From Marchantia polymorpha subsp. ruderalis (lineage: Eukaryota; Streptophyta; Marchantiopsida; Marchantiales; Marchantiaceae): DNA of 64,000 nt. This document shows, one piece after another, positions 1 to 13,019 of the stretch. The notes below the pieces were generated by a model. It ran no database searches. It saw only the letters and a program-made list of their open reading frames with translations, and was not told the DNA's origin. How positions within the stretch are numbered: the stretch's first letter is position 1; every line of letters begins with the position of its first letter. Location of the stretch: NCBI GenBank assembly GCA_037833965.1, contig AP031356.1, positions 10,748,501-10,812,500 of the forward strand. Reading direction: 5' to 3'. The translations under genes and the position numbers were made by a program.

Positions 1-2310
1 ATTGGTGTCCTTTGGAATTGAGCAAAAAATGCAGTTTTGAGTTAAGAAGTATAACTTCCGTGAGCGTCGGAAAGGGAAATTTGAGCTCAGGTTGAAAACC
101 CGATCTGCAGTCTCGCGATTTTAAGTATGATCCTCATATTCTCTAGACAAACCTAATTAACCTGGAAAAATCTGCATATTCTCTACGAATGGAAGAATAT
201 GGATGTTGTTAGACAATGCCGTTGTGCGACCAAGTTGCTTGGTCGGACGACATACGAAAACGTCCTTCTCCATACCCGTCCTGCCTTCGAGGCGGGAAAC
301 AAACTCGGGACTGAAGTGCAGCCTAGACAGTAATACTTCTGCTCAGCCACTGGTCCAGGGTTTTATGCTGCAACTTGGAAATAGATTGTAGGTGGAATTG
401 TTTCAAATCTGTACTGAGTTCGGAGTTCCATTTAACGTTATTAATGATCAACGTCTACACCGCGGAGCCAGAGCCAAGAAAGCACAAGTGTCATCTCTCA
501 ACTCACAGTTCCGGATAGTTGGTTTGTGCTGCAAGTAACTCCAGGCCGACGAGAAATGTCGTATTGCAGGCAAGCGGAGACTGATTAAACTACCGTCGAT
601 CGTGCATTACGCTACAGGTTAAGATGTAACAATGGATTCTTCACGTCCTAAGAAACACGAGGTCTTGCTGGCCTTTCTTTGTTCTCCCATCCTTTAACAT
701 CGACGAAGAAATCCTCATGAGTCAGACCCAGAAGTCACGAAAATTGCATTCTCATAACTTTTTTACACGATTTTGATGGACTGCTACACAGCTTGCAGAG
801 AGTGCGTGTAAAGTATATGAACTAATTGAATTATTGAAAGGGGTGGCTAGTTATTGAAAGAGGTGGCTAGTTAGCCTCACCCTAGTATAGGGGATTCTCT
901 GATTTGTCGAACACCGTACACTGATGGTTTACTCATCCGAGAAGAGTTTGGACTAATTAGCCTAAGTGAGCGATAACTCTACTTTATTCACATACTCAAG
1001 TTTTAAGTAAAAAATTGAAGAAGAATAGTGCAAGTTTACGGTATTCTTTTGGACTGAAGGAGAAAACAGAACTTTAACAAATTTATAAGGCCTAGATATA
1101 GAGGATAGATATTCCACACAGTTACATTTTTACAACCTAGAAATATCAACACTATCTTACTCATTCCACAAATTGTAAGAGTAAGTTTTGAAATTTAAAA
1201 GTAGAAACTTTTCTATACAGTACTTAAAACAATAAATTTCGACTTTTTTATTGTCATGAAATTTTCACAATCCAAATATGTGCTTTAGTTTTGGTCGAAA
1301 CATTAATCACAGACGAAGTTTCATTTTTAAGACTTTACTGAGCTTGCTAATTTGAATTGAAGTTATCTTCTCTACGTGATATAATTAATTGATTGGACTT
1401 TTGTGGAGTTTAGGATCAGGCGTGGATTCAACGAGATTCATTTTACTCGATGTAAAATCACTTATGTTCCAATAAGAGTTCTTGTAATTAGATAGTTGAG
1501 CATCTTGACCAAAGTTTTCTCCTGAGAATCTAGAAATGATTGTTATGACAAAATGAACATATACCTTAACATATAAAAAGTTGTCACGCATACCTTCACA
1601 TTACTAAATTAAATTTATGTTTGTGCTTTTTCCTTATCATTGTAAATCATCAACGGGAAGCTAGTTGTAATTATCGAAATTGTGAACTCGTTGCTTTATC
1701 CTCAAACTTCATTTCAAGAACTCTTTAATTACCCAAAAATCGCATTCGTGGATGACTCGATGGTGATTTTCAAACTTATTCACTTTAAATCAAGATAATT
1801 TGCGACCGATTTAGAAGCTCCGTTGGACATTGGACAGAGCAATGTTCTTTGTTTGACTCTTAGAAGCAGGTTGGGATCCTGTCCCTACAATGGGGTATAC
1901 ATAACTATAACCCGTATTGGAACATGGTTGACCTCATGCTACAATCCCGTCCAGAGACTCCCATCGGTCAAAATGAATTTCGGATCGCAACAAGTGTTTT
2001 GCATTACCGCAGGGGTACATCAATTAATTTTCTCGTACAATGTAAGTCTGATATTTTTCAACTCATCATGTGTTGTTCAAGCTTGATCTCATCTCAAGTA
2101 TTCAAGCTATTAGCCACATAATAATTAATGATTCTTTCTCTTTCATGATACTCTTATGATCTCTAAGATCTAAGTTTACCGATAACATGATTTTCTCGAT
2201 TTCAAACATATGAAATACATCAGTTTGGGTAATGGTATATTAACTCTGACATCAATCATGAACTCTTAATTGAAGATTAGGTTCCCTTTTGTGATAATCT
2301 GTACTCTTCC

Positions 2311-2350
2311 ACCAATCAGTACCTCTTCAATTGAAGAGGTACTGATTGGT
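2311..2350. repeat. Perfect 40-bp palindrome without spacer
   Basis: The half-site ACCAATCAGTACCTCTTCAA is followed at once by its exact reverse complement, so all 40 bases pair with no mismatch and no loop. The bases just outside (2,310 and 2,351) no longer pair. It lies in AT-rich gene-free DNA, not next to any recognised transposon end. Confidence 0.97.
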
Positions 2351-5300
2351 TCCATTGACCATAGATCAAACAATTGAATCCATGTTGAAGATCTCGTTAA
2401 CAAATAATAATAATGATTCGTGGTTTTTCCAATTAACCAAGTTCGTTTTCTACGCAATTATCGTTAACATGATTATGGCTGGTTTGTGAAAATACTCAAG
2501 TCCCAACTTAAATCAACATATCATTTTTGGAGGATACTATTTGTCAGCTGAATTGATATATTACTGCATCTATCTTTGCAACGCAACATCAACCACATAT
2601 ATTGATTTAGGTGAACATAAAAAATCACATGAAAATGAGTGGGATTGATATTATCTTTTCTTCCAATTAATTTAATTTGTGCTGTAGCATTTCGACAATT
2701 AGTCCAAGAAGACAAGATAGTTGTACTGCTTGCCATGATCAGAAACCAAAAGTTCCTTTCAGTGGTGCTAAGACTGACATGGTGAAGTATATTCTACATT
2801 TGATAAGTCCAGCAAGTCTGAAGCAATCTTCCCAGAAGCTTGCTTTATCAATTCAAGATTGTTTAGTTAGTACTCAAAGCGGTATTTTACCAAAAATATC
2901 GTACTGTATTGCTTCGAGCCCTTTATGATCGCAGATTATGCAATAACCTGACAATCTGGAGGAGATATTTTCATAAAGGTCGAAGACTATACAATGTCGT
3001 GGGGTATCTTGGGCTATATATGACTTGTTTCTATTCGCAACGCGACGAGAAAAGAAGAGTCAAGATAGTGGGCTGGAGTACCCATAAACATAATCGTTCC
3101 TTCAAAGATTTTAGTTTTGTATTTTAGAATTTGTCTCATCTGCAATCGCATGCATTTATAACGCATCATTCTCCAATACTACGAGTGAAGAGCTCGTCAT
3201 GTTGTAGTAAATTTAAAATGGTATGATCAGATTCCATAAGAGAATCATTTGTTGAACTTATGTGAATGATTATTTCTCCTAAATTTCATTTAAAGAAAAG
3301 TTTGAATTCTTACAAAGTGTAACTAGTTTTTTTTTGAAAAACATACATTATCTGAAATTTTTTTCATTAAAATAAAAATATTTTCATTTCAAATAATATT
3401 TTAATGATCCATCAATTCTTATTTTGAATACTTGCATTGAATGTATGGTACTTGAAGTTAATTGTGCTCAACATAATATAAATTGATTCGAAGATGTATT
3501 TTTTGATATTTTAAATGAATGGAATTTTTTATTGAATTTAGTTATCTATTTATATTTCTATATTTTTATTGATCTGAATATTTATTCAAACGAAAAATTT
3601 AATGTTCAAATGTTTCATATGAAATGAATAATTTATTTTTATCTTATTGAAATCTCTATGTATGAATTTATTCATTTGTTTCATCGCCCTTAATTTGCAA
3701 TAATTGTTGGTCACATGTGATATTGATTACATAAGACATAAAAATTTATTTCTATTTGATATAAAAATATTTCTTCATCATTTCATGGTAAAATATATAC
3801 AAAAATCTTATTTATGAGATTGTGTACATTATCCAGTGATTTAATTTTTTGTATAATTTATTTTTTTCGTTTTTGCATTCTGCTAAGCAATCAGTGTCTT
3901 GCTATTGAATTCTTGCTCGATTTGTTAATGTTAAGTTAAGTTAATGTTAAGTTAATGTTAGCAACTGTTATTGGCTTGATGGAAAATATAAAGATAAAGA
4001 AGATGTCGTAAAACCTCTCACAATGTATAAAGTGAAAAAGAGAGTCAAGTACTGGTTGAATCAGACATCATGTCATGAATAACATCTATAATTTTAAAAT
4101 CTTGATATTCACACGATGTATTAGGTTTCCATAAGTATTTTCAATTGAAATACTTACATGAAGATAATTTCAAAAAGAATAAGTTCAAAGTAGTGTGATT
4201 TGAATGTAGCCTCATCGTAGTAATGATGTAAAGGAAAAAAATCCAACGTTTTATCATCCAATAGTCAAAAGTGAATGGAAAATGAGGTCCACTAATGACT
4301 AATCGCAAATATTTTCTTTTTCTGTGCACTTCTAAAAGAAACAAAATTTACCTTAATACGACAAGTCTTGTGATAATTCCCATGTTAACGTTAATGTTAA
4401 TGCATTTCATAAACCACATGAAAACAACAAGTCGGGAACTAAAAATGTATTGTGATTCATACCTGAAGGCTAAAATTTACAAAGAGCACATAGACAAGGC
4501 TCTGACATCCTCTTTCTTTTTTACAACGGAAACAAATAATTGGCTAATGCAGAGGATGTCAGATTTGGGAGAAGAAGTTAATGCCAATTCGATGATCCAA
4601 GATCGTAGTCATATCTTGAACATGACAGGCCCTGAAGGCACAGAGAGAGAGAGAGTCTGATGCAGTCGGTTAGTGTGTCGGTCAGGGCCTGGGCCGTGTC
4701 AAGAATGCATACGGCGCTTTGAGCACACTCTTCGAAGCGGCGAAAATATCTAATCGTGAAATTGTGAAAGTGTTCGTCGCTGGAAGCTTTCTGACAGTAG
4801 AAGGCGTCGTGGGATCGGTCATAGCGTGTCCGGATTGTTGTTGGGATGTACTGTAGAGGAATGTGGGTGGAGAGGTGGATGGACGGACAGGACAGGGGGG
4901 ACATGGGGCAGACAGAATTTGCGAGTAAACTAGTGACGATAAATACGATACTCCACGGCATCCATCTGTGTTGCTGCTACTGCTGCAGACGAGGGAGAGG
5001 GAGAGGGAGAGGGGGTGACATGTTCAACGATTGATGCTGTGGGTCTTGGTCTGCGCATGTGAGCCGAGCCGGGGCCACCTCATAATGGGTGGCCGGTGGG
5101 GACTCAATTATTATCGAACCAGGGCCTGAAAAGGTGCGTTCTGAAGTGCTCTGCAGCAAATTTCACTGTTGACGTCACTCATCTGGAGCCTCGAGGAAGG
5201 AAGAAAGGAAGGAAGAGAAGGGAAGGGAAGGGAAGGGAAGTGAAGTGAAGTGAATAGAAGAAATGGATAGGCGACACCGGTCTTTGGCCAGACCAGATTG

Positions 5301-6936
5301 GGTGCTGTTCACAGGCGATGGACGATGATGCCCTTGTGCAGAATGTCATGGAACGCCAATGGACGAGAGGCAGGCAGTGGTCGACTTCGCGCACCGAGAC
5401 CCGTACCACTGTTGCCGCAGATGGCATTGCGACAATTTCGACAGGTTTTGACGACACTGAAGCCATCCATAAAGCGCCTCGTAGGCGCTTCTCGCATTAA
5501 AGTATTGGGTGTGGATCACGATCATGGACGAATATGTTTCCGGTGTCTGTAGCAGTGAGGGGGCGTACTTACGTACATTTGGAAGCGAGTCACGTCAAGC
5601 GAAGTGAGGAGAACAGGATCGTCGCTGCAAAGGCGATGCTCGAGGCTCTTATCAGCATCCCCGTGCAAGCATTGGGTTTCTGCCAAGCGAATCTCGTCCA
5701 AAGCCAGTTTTGCTGGCACTCGCATGAGCTTGGTTTCCGACTTCTCCGTCCAAAGTGAGGAGTCAATTCTGAAAATCCTCCAGGCTCCAGAAGACAATCT
5801 TGCCTGATCGTGATTCAAGAGCTATCAGTTCATTAATGGGGCAGAGGAGAGCGGTTTGCAAACATGAAACCACCGATCGAATCGAATGACGGTTCAGGGT
5901 TCAGGGTCTTGCCTGGGCTTACAAAAGTCGTTCACTTCGTTTTCTCGTTGGACGATGTCTTCCATATCCCCAACACTGGAGATAACGAGTGGACGTATCG
6001 ATGAGAGAAGTTTCATCCATGGTTCTAGCCAAGGTGGGACCTGCAGGACACCTTCAGGTTGGTACAGAAAGATGTAAGTTGACGCAAGGAAAATTCGAAG
6101 GAAAACTTTGATTGCAAGAGATCCACCATGGGACTCCTGTTGGAATTGGGATCCGAAACTAGTACTCGAGCCACTTCAGCACTAACTCCCATTACGCCTT
6201 CGTATAACGCACTCTTGAGTCACTTAGATACAAATTTCCATATGGGAAAGGAGATATCCAGGGATGGAGCTCTAGCGCAGTTCCTTTGCTGACCTACGAA
6301 GAGCGATCAGTCTTTCTTCCTGTAACAGTTTTCCTCGGAACGCAGGGACAGTAAAAGTCACACCCACGATTGAGGTCAGCGGTCCAACAGATAAGTGTCG
6401 GAAGCGAAAGCTTTGTATTTTATCCATTGATTTTAAGAGAATCAAGATGAAAAAGTGCAAAACGCGAAAAGCAAGGACGGAGACATTGCTGACAAATGCA
6501 GTGTACAAACACTGCAGGAAGGTTAGTGCGGCATGGACAGATGTGTTACTCCGTACAAGAGTCCAGGAACCGTCAACAACCGCGAGGTGGTGAGCATAAA
6601 GTAACCACCGCTCTTCATAACATAATATGCACTACCCTGGGAATGCGTGCATTTCCTTATGATTTTTTCTCAAACATCTGTCCTTGTGTCTTTCGAGCGG
6701 GGGTACGACCGCGGTTGCACGGAGACAATGAACACGATAAGTAACCTCTGTGTGGACATAACACATCCATCGATAAGTTACAGCTTTTCCTCCGATCATG
6801 AGCTATGACCATGGTCAGCCCATGTGTTGATCAAAACTCAGATCCAGTCCAAGACTCAAATTCATTACCTCAAACATCAACATTTGCCACCCTCCGTTAA
6901 AGACCATAGAATCTCCGGTCAAAGAAAGCTAACAAC

Positions 6937-6942
6937 TTTATT
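6937..6942 (-). terminator. Possible poly(A) signal for the F-box gene
   Basis: AATAAA read on the minus strand, about 550 nt downstream of the F-box stop codon. A 3' UTR of that length is plausible for a plant but unproven. Confidence 0.3.
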
Positions 6943-7492
6943 ATTTTCATTCGGGGAGTACATGCAGGAAACATAGATCTTGGAAATGCTACAGAATCCT
7001 ACGCCCTGATGGAAACAATGTAACTTTCATGTGTACGCCATTACATAAACTAATATGTACCACTCACAGCAGTTTCTGTAACATGCACTGAACAACGATT
7101 TCTACAACAACCCTGCACAATGATAGATCTAGCGGTCTATCGCGCTCCAAATGAATAAATATAAATATGTATATATATATACGGATATGTGTGATACCCG
7201 CAGAGGACATCAGCTATAATGGGGCCTTCATCAGGCCCCTTCTTTGCCCCCGTCTAGCTCTAACCTAGTTAATCAAAATTTCATTTGCTAGTGTAGACTG
7301 TACATAGAGATTACAAAATTTGTCGATCAGACTCGGCACATGCCATGAGATCACGATCCGCCAAAGGAGCCATGCCGAATGCACGAGACCAACAAAATAT
7401 ACTTGGACCGGTGAACAGACCCCGCACGGGGTGAAACAACTTGCGCCTGTGTTGGAGTAAATTGTGGGCACTTTCGACCCAACGGAGGTTCG

Positions 7493-8761
7493 TCAAACCT
7501 GCAGAAAAGAATTCAAACCGGGTCGAAAGGGAAAAGCGCTCCACTGGAACCCTCGACTGATGCCCGCAGCTCGACAGAGAGAGGGAATCTTGCTCCACTC
7601 GTCTTTCTCGACATTGTATGCGACCACCGAGCTGCTGCTCTTAGCACCGAAGTAGATATAGGTGCCGTCTGTGACAGGATTGTTGTGCACCGCTCCGGTG
7701 CACAGAGCCTCTGGAGGTCCTTGCGTCACAATAGAAAGCTGGCGAGTTTTGAGATTCACCTTCATCAAGACCAAGCTCTGCTGAGTGTTGCTGTAAACGA
7801 TTCTGAACTGATAGGGCTCGTCACAGAGGTTCATCCACGGTGGGCGAGGCTCCACATCCAACGACAGGACCACCAATATTTGGCCTCCACACAACACCAA
7901 CGTGACCGATGTACAAGGCCTGTTCAGGGACGGGAACGAAAGTGTACACCTTTCCCAAGTCATGTCCTCGACATTCAAGGCGAGCATGCCAATTTGCCCC
8001 GAAGTTAGCACTCCCAGAGCATGCCTGGACATGATGTACAGAGTATCCTTCAGGTAAGCACTGCATTGAGGGCTCAGGTAGAAGTCATTTTCTATCGTCA
8101 CCTTGGTCGTCCTCCAGGCATGAATCTTGGAGTTGTAGACCTGCGCATCGAAAGTATACTGCCCGCTCTCCATTAAGTGCGGATCGAGGCTGAAGACCAC
8201 CACGATGTATCCATCCGCACCTCGATGCAGCAGGTGCTTGCAGCCCACGTACGTCATATTCGGCCTTAAGGGCAAAACCCTGTAAGCCTTGGTCAACACA
8301 TTCGTCACGTACAGGTTGTGATCGAGGGTCCGTGCGCTGCTCTCAGGAACCACAGTTCCACATATCAAACTCCCTTCGACGATGATATCCTGCCGAACGA
8401 AATCGCCAGGCAGGTAGGCGAGTGACAGCATCTTGCGCCAGCTGTTGGAAGTGCGATTGTAGGCGATCAATTCCGAGGTATCCTTCTTGAGAAAAGCGGG
8501 ACAAAAAGGCTCCCAACTACTGGACCGCTGCAGAACCATTCTCTGGAATGCCGATTGCCCCAACTCCTCGTTCTGCTCGAACTTCGCGTACCACCCTTTG
8601 GACAGAACCCTGGCTTTGATAATCGCAGGAAACGGCAGCATCGACATGATCTTCTCCACCAGCTCCTCCGGCAGAGGAGACCGTCCGAACTCCATCTCGT
8701 CCGCCTCCTCGCTAACCTGTCGACTCTTCGCGTCCCGCTCCCGCCCGTCCTGGTTCGTCAT
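7493..8761 (-). CDS. F-box protein with kelch-like repeats
   Basis: A single uninterrupted reading frame of 422 codons. An F-box lies at about residues 29-70 (SPLPEELVEKIMSMLPF, then a conserved SKGWYAKF segment). F-boxes bind Skp1 in SCF ubiquitin ligases and the rest of the protein selects the target. The C-terminal 300 residues hold several degenerate kelch-type blades, each with a YN-x-W pattern (YNRTSNSW, YNSKIHAW, YNVEKDEW), consistent with a beta-propeller substrate domain. The start is the first ATG of the frame; a Ser/Arg/Glu-rich stretch precedes the F-box. No intron, no signal peptide and no membrane segment is visible. Intronless F-box/kelch genes are numerous in bryophytes. The substrate is unknown. 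Upstream DNA is GC-rich with simple repeats. Confidence 0.87.
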   Translation of the reverse strand: MTNQDGRERDAKSRQVSEEADEMEFGRSPLPEELVEKIMSMLPFPAIIKARVLSKGWYAKFEQNEELGQSAFQRMVLQRSSSWEPFCPAFLKKDTSELIAYNRTSNSWRKMLSLAYLPGDFVRQDIIVEGSLICGTVVPESSARTLDHNLYVTNVLTKAYRVLPLRPNMTYVGCKHLLHRGADGYIVVVFSLDPHLMESGQYTFDAQVYNSKIHAWRTTKVTIENDFYLSPQCSAYLKDTLYIMSRHALGVLTSGQIGMLALNVEDMTWERCTLSFPSLNRPCTSVTLVLCGGQILVVLSLDVEPRPPWMNLCDEPYQFRIVYSNTQQSLVLMKVNLKTRQLSIVTQGPPEALCTGAVHNNPVTDGTYIYFGAKSSSSVVAYNVEKDEWSKIPSLCRAAGISRGFQWSAFPFRPGLNSFLQV

Positions 8762-11700
8762 TGTCCGCTACCACTCCCGAGCATCTACGCCCTCTCCCAC
8801 TGCCTCTCGCCCCTAGCTCCGGCTATCGCTGCCACTCCCACTCGAGCCTCGCGTCATGGACTCCGAGCGAAAACCTCGTCGCAAACCTCAGCAGCAGAAG
8901 GGCGACAGACATGCATTCAGCGAATCCGCCCGAAGGAAGGAGGCAGCGAATGAATGAATGAGTGAATGAGGGAATGAGGGAATGAATGAGAGAGTGAGCG
9001 AGTGAGTGAGAGACTGGTCGAGTCTTCGGACAAGGGGCGAAAAGGCGCTTGTCAAATCCCAACAGCCGTGAACTTTCTGGACTCCGGCCGGGCGCATGTG
9101 TCTGGAAATATACTTGCTCCAGCTGTGGGTGGACCTTGCAGCGGCAGGCCTCGTGATGTGATCCTCGGCCCAGACGAGACACGACTGCTTGCCGTCGCTC
9201 GCCGCCCCGCCCCGCCCCGCCCCGCGCCTTTCGTGAGCCTTCGTTTCCTTTCCAGCTTACAGATCCGACTTTTGGTATATTCCGTCGTCCATACACGAAC
9301 ACCCAAAAGCTCGCGCCCTCGCCCTCGCCCCAGACGTAAAATAAAGAAAGCGTCGTCGCGTGCCAGTGCCAGTGCCGTGCGCCGAATTCGCTAATCGTCC
9401 CGCACCTAAAACGTCAGCCATGATCCATTCCTGCAAATTCTTCCTTCCTCTCCGGGCACCTCGATGAGCCTTCCTCATCCGAGCTCCGACTCCTTCACGC
9501 TCGGCACAGAATTTCTGCTGCTGCTGCTGCTGCAGACGCTTTGGCCGCCGACCATGGACTGACTGATCGCGGTTATCGGAAATTTACGTGCTGCGATCGA
9601 AGGCCGCAGTAGGGTACGAAGGGAAGGGCCGATTCGGACGTGGCCCTCGCACGCTGAACGGAGAATTGTACATACAGTACAGTACACAGACGGGGAGGGG
9701 AGGGGAGCGCATCATCATCATCATCATCATAAACATGGCGAGACGATGCGGATCATCGACAGTGCACGAGAGCCATGTGGGGCCTTCTCGCGCTCGCTTC
9801 GCTCTGCTGAGTCGGCTGCGCGCGCCCGCGACTAGAAGGCAAGGGGCTGGCCTAACCAGGTCGCGCCACAGCTCATCCATCCATCCATCTATCTATCCGT
9901 CCATCTATCCATCCAACCATGCAACGAACGAGGAGGTGGCTGGCCCGACGAACTCGGCAGCCGCGGCTGGACCGCCTCCGGGGAACCTTGGGATATTTGT
10001 TCGTACCTCAGTCATTATCCGGATGCAGACGAAAGTGCTTGCTTTGGGTAGGGTCCATCGACCCTCTTTAGGTCTTTCGTCCTGAGGGATTTTTTCCCCA
10101 TCATGACATGGTTGAGTTGTTTTTTTCTCCACCTATTCAATGTTCTTGTATATTATATTATTTGTATTTTTATAAATATCGTCCCGTAGTTGACCTTCGC
10201 TAAGCTGAAAGTTTACATCCGCTCAGGTTGGACTCGTATGCCATCCGACGGCTTTTAGAGTGTGCGCGATCTGCGGGTGAGTTCTTCACGGTCGGATGGG
10301 CATACGGTCGGGGTTGATCTAGCCAAAAGTCATATTGTCATGTGCCTTGGTTTAATACAATTTCAACAAGATTGACTTGATTATATGAGCATTTGAGTAT
10401 GGGCAACTATTCATAAAGAAGGCGCTTCAGATTCCCGTTAATCAGAACTATCCATTACCTAACATCTTGGAAAAAAGAAACATGAAATTTCCCTTTGAAA
10501 TCGATTCTAACATGTAGCAAAAGGCATCGCTAAAATAAGATAATGTAATTAGTTTTTGTTCCTTGTTTATCGTGTAATAGTTTATTATATAGTTTTTTGA
10601 AAGAATTTTATTTTGTACACATTTAGCACAACACAAAAAGTAGATGTGTAAAATTTAATAATCACATAATGACATATTCATTCTGATGTCAATTGATAAT
10701 TTATCATCACAAATACAGTTTGTGATATATCATGTATATACTATAAAAATATAATTTTTTTTCACGATTTTTATCATTTAAAATGAATTAAAAAATATAA
10801 TTTCAATATTGATCTAGTTCTTTTAAGTGTATATATATGGCTCTTAAAATGTTATGTTGTCATAACAGACATGATATTTGGGGACATAATTCATGAAACT
10901 TCATTTTTTAACATAAAATAATGATCAATTTTAATCATGGTCATTATGGTGAAGTATATATTTTGATTGATAATTATTTTAAAATCAATTAGTTGAGGCT
11001 TTTGCATCTATTTCCTCTATAGTTTATCCCTCATTCTAAAATTTCATCTAATTGCTCCAAACTGATTTTCTAATGTGATGCAATTTTCAACAATCATACT
11101 ACCAATCCATGCATTTGATTTGTTTGATACTATTCCATAAAAAAATACATCAAGTTTTTTTTCATTATTACAATGAAAATTTCATAAGATTCTAGTTGAA
11201 ATTGTTTTATTAGTGTTTGATGTCTAGATCTGCTCCATGTTGTATTTGATGAATATTGAAAAGCCAAATTCGAATATAATTTTTTTGTACATTTCATCAT
11301 ACACTTAGGATATAAATTTTTTTTAAAATGGAATATATAAAAATAATTTAATAAAAGATTATTTTATTATATAATAATAATTCTTAATTTTTTAAAAATA
11401 TGCTTGTATGTATTAATATATGATGAAAAATTCATCGTGTAAAGATCTAAATATATGAAATTCTGAATATATAAATCTGATATTTCACATGTGTAAGATA
11501 ATTTACTTAAAATTATGCACATGATATTATTTAAGCAGCATCAGATATGTGAAAATCAATTGCATAATTTGATGACAGAATTTTTCAGTAGGAAAAAAAT
11601 AATGTGATTTCTCAAAAATACGGATGTAATAAGGGCAAAGAAAAATTTTCACTTATATTTTTTTAATTTTATGTTATAAAAAATGGGATTAAAAAAGTAG

Positions 11701-12000
11701 ATTTTTTAAAATAAATACCAAAATAGTAATTTATAAAAGTAGAAATAATATTGGGATTATTTTAAAAGTCTTGAATGTCTGCAAAATTCCTCTTCAAAAG
11801 ACACCACTAGCTGTACACTAGTTTTGCACATCGAGGTTAGGGAAAGCCCAAGTAATCTGGTTTACTAGATAAATATGTAATCACATGTGCATCTAATACT
11901 AGAATCCAGATCTTTTGTTTACACATACTGTGTCGTGGAGGACACAGAATATCAATCGGTTGGTGGATCTGCAAATCCCAAGTGGATAAAGCAAAGCATT
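8762..12000. other. GC-rich gene flank, then AT-rich spacer
   Basis: Positions 8,762-10,080 are GC- and CpG-rich and full of simple repeats: GAATGAATGAGT at about 8,948-9,010, CCCCG at about 9,206-9,227, CTG triplets at about 9,519-9,536, ATC triplets at about 9,709-9,731 and a CATC/TATC tetramer tract at about 9,868-9,920. This is probably promoter and 5' UTR of the F-box gene on the minus strand. Positions 10,100-11,950 are strongly AT-rich with no gene. An imperfect inverted repeat (GTATGCCATCCGAC at 10,236-10,249 against 10,291-10,305) lies at the boundary. Confidence 0.5.
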
Positions 12001-13019
12001 CACATCTTTATGGGAAGTATCTGAAATTTCATCATGGATTCCTTGTCGCTCACATGGTCTTCTTGCTTCAGATTTATTTTTCCTTCAGATGCTCTACTTC
12101 TTCGATGCGGAGATATTTTCGCAATTACTGCCGATCGTCGCCCCGACGGTCTCAGCCAACAGGATCACAGATGTCGCGAATTTTGTCACTAATCTTTGGA
12201 CAGCCCAATCACGTAGAGTATCGTCGCAGAGAGCTCATACTCTTTTCATTGACCGTAAAGCAGTTCGAGCTCATACGCCGACTTCCATCGAACTGCCGCC
12301 CTCATTATCGTTGGTCAATATCTATAGATAAATTAAATTAATCGCTCCTGGCTTTGGTTTTCATTTCTTCACTCGTGGCGTGTACTTCTCCCATCAGCGT
12401 CGGCTCTCGAGGGACGGATCGGAACGGAGCCTCTCCTCCGTTTATTCGATAAAACGTCATAAAGGCCTGAAATACGCCCGAACGTGACACGGAGCCGAAA
12501 TCTCCTGGCGATTCCGTCGGGAAGTCCGTCCGTCCGGACCGAACGGATTGGGTCCGAGTCGCGACGCGAAGGACGAGGGCCGAAAGTACGAAGGGAAGGA
12601 GGGCCTTTTCCTACATCTTTGGAGTGGGGTCCAGAAAAGCAGATTTTTCGCTGCTGCGTTGGAACTCACTCTGTCGGGCGAAAGGAGAAAAGGCGCCGAG
12701 GGAATCTGTCGCCTTGCCTCTGCTCGCGATGCAGATTAGAAAGCCGTCGAGGAGGATTTTAATGGGCCCCGTCTAATTTAAGCGCGGGCTTTGGATCAGA
12801 GTTGTGGGCTCGTCTCGCCTTCTGATGCAGTGGTAAAGTTCTCGTTAGCTTGGCTGTGAGCTTGTGGCTGCCCCGGTGGCTATGGAGGAAGGGGGTTTAT
12901 CCGGGTTGGAATCGAGGATTGTCGTGAGGGAGGGAGGGAGGGGCGGAGGTCTGCGCTTTCGGCTCTGCTGAGGTGACGAGAATTAATTAGTTACTGCAGG
13001 CAGCGCGGAGGCCCTCGCG

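Larger units (their letters stand above)
1..7200. other. Gene-free intergenic region
   Basis: I find no supported gene here. Positions 1-4,500 are AT-rich with only short ORFs of random appearance. From about 4,600 to 6,750 the base composition becomes more gene-like, with several overlapping ORFs of 60-130 codons, but none has a recognisable domain and no exon chain could be built. Simple repeats include a GA run at about 4,642-4,655, a GGGAGA run at about 4,990-5,015 and a purine-rich GGAAG/GAAGT tract at about 5,195-5,262. A perfect palindrome at 2,311-2,350 is listed separately. Confidence 0.6.

Noticed and set aside
9588-10085. 165-codon plus-strand ORF
   Set aside because: It runs through ATC and CATC/TATC simple repeats (poly-Ile and PSIYPSIYPS), lies in GC-rich flank with open frames on both strands and shows no domain.
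12089-12341. Overlapping 80- and 119-codon ORFs before the DUF3082-type gene
   Set aside because: No domain, two frames open at once and no splice link to the gene downstream.
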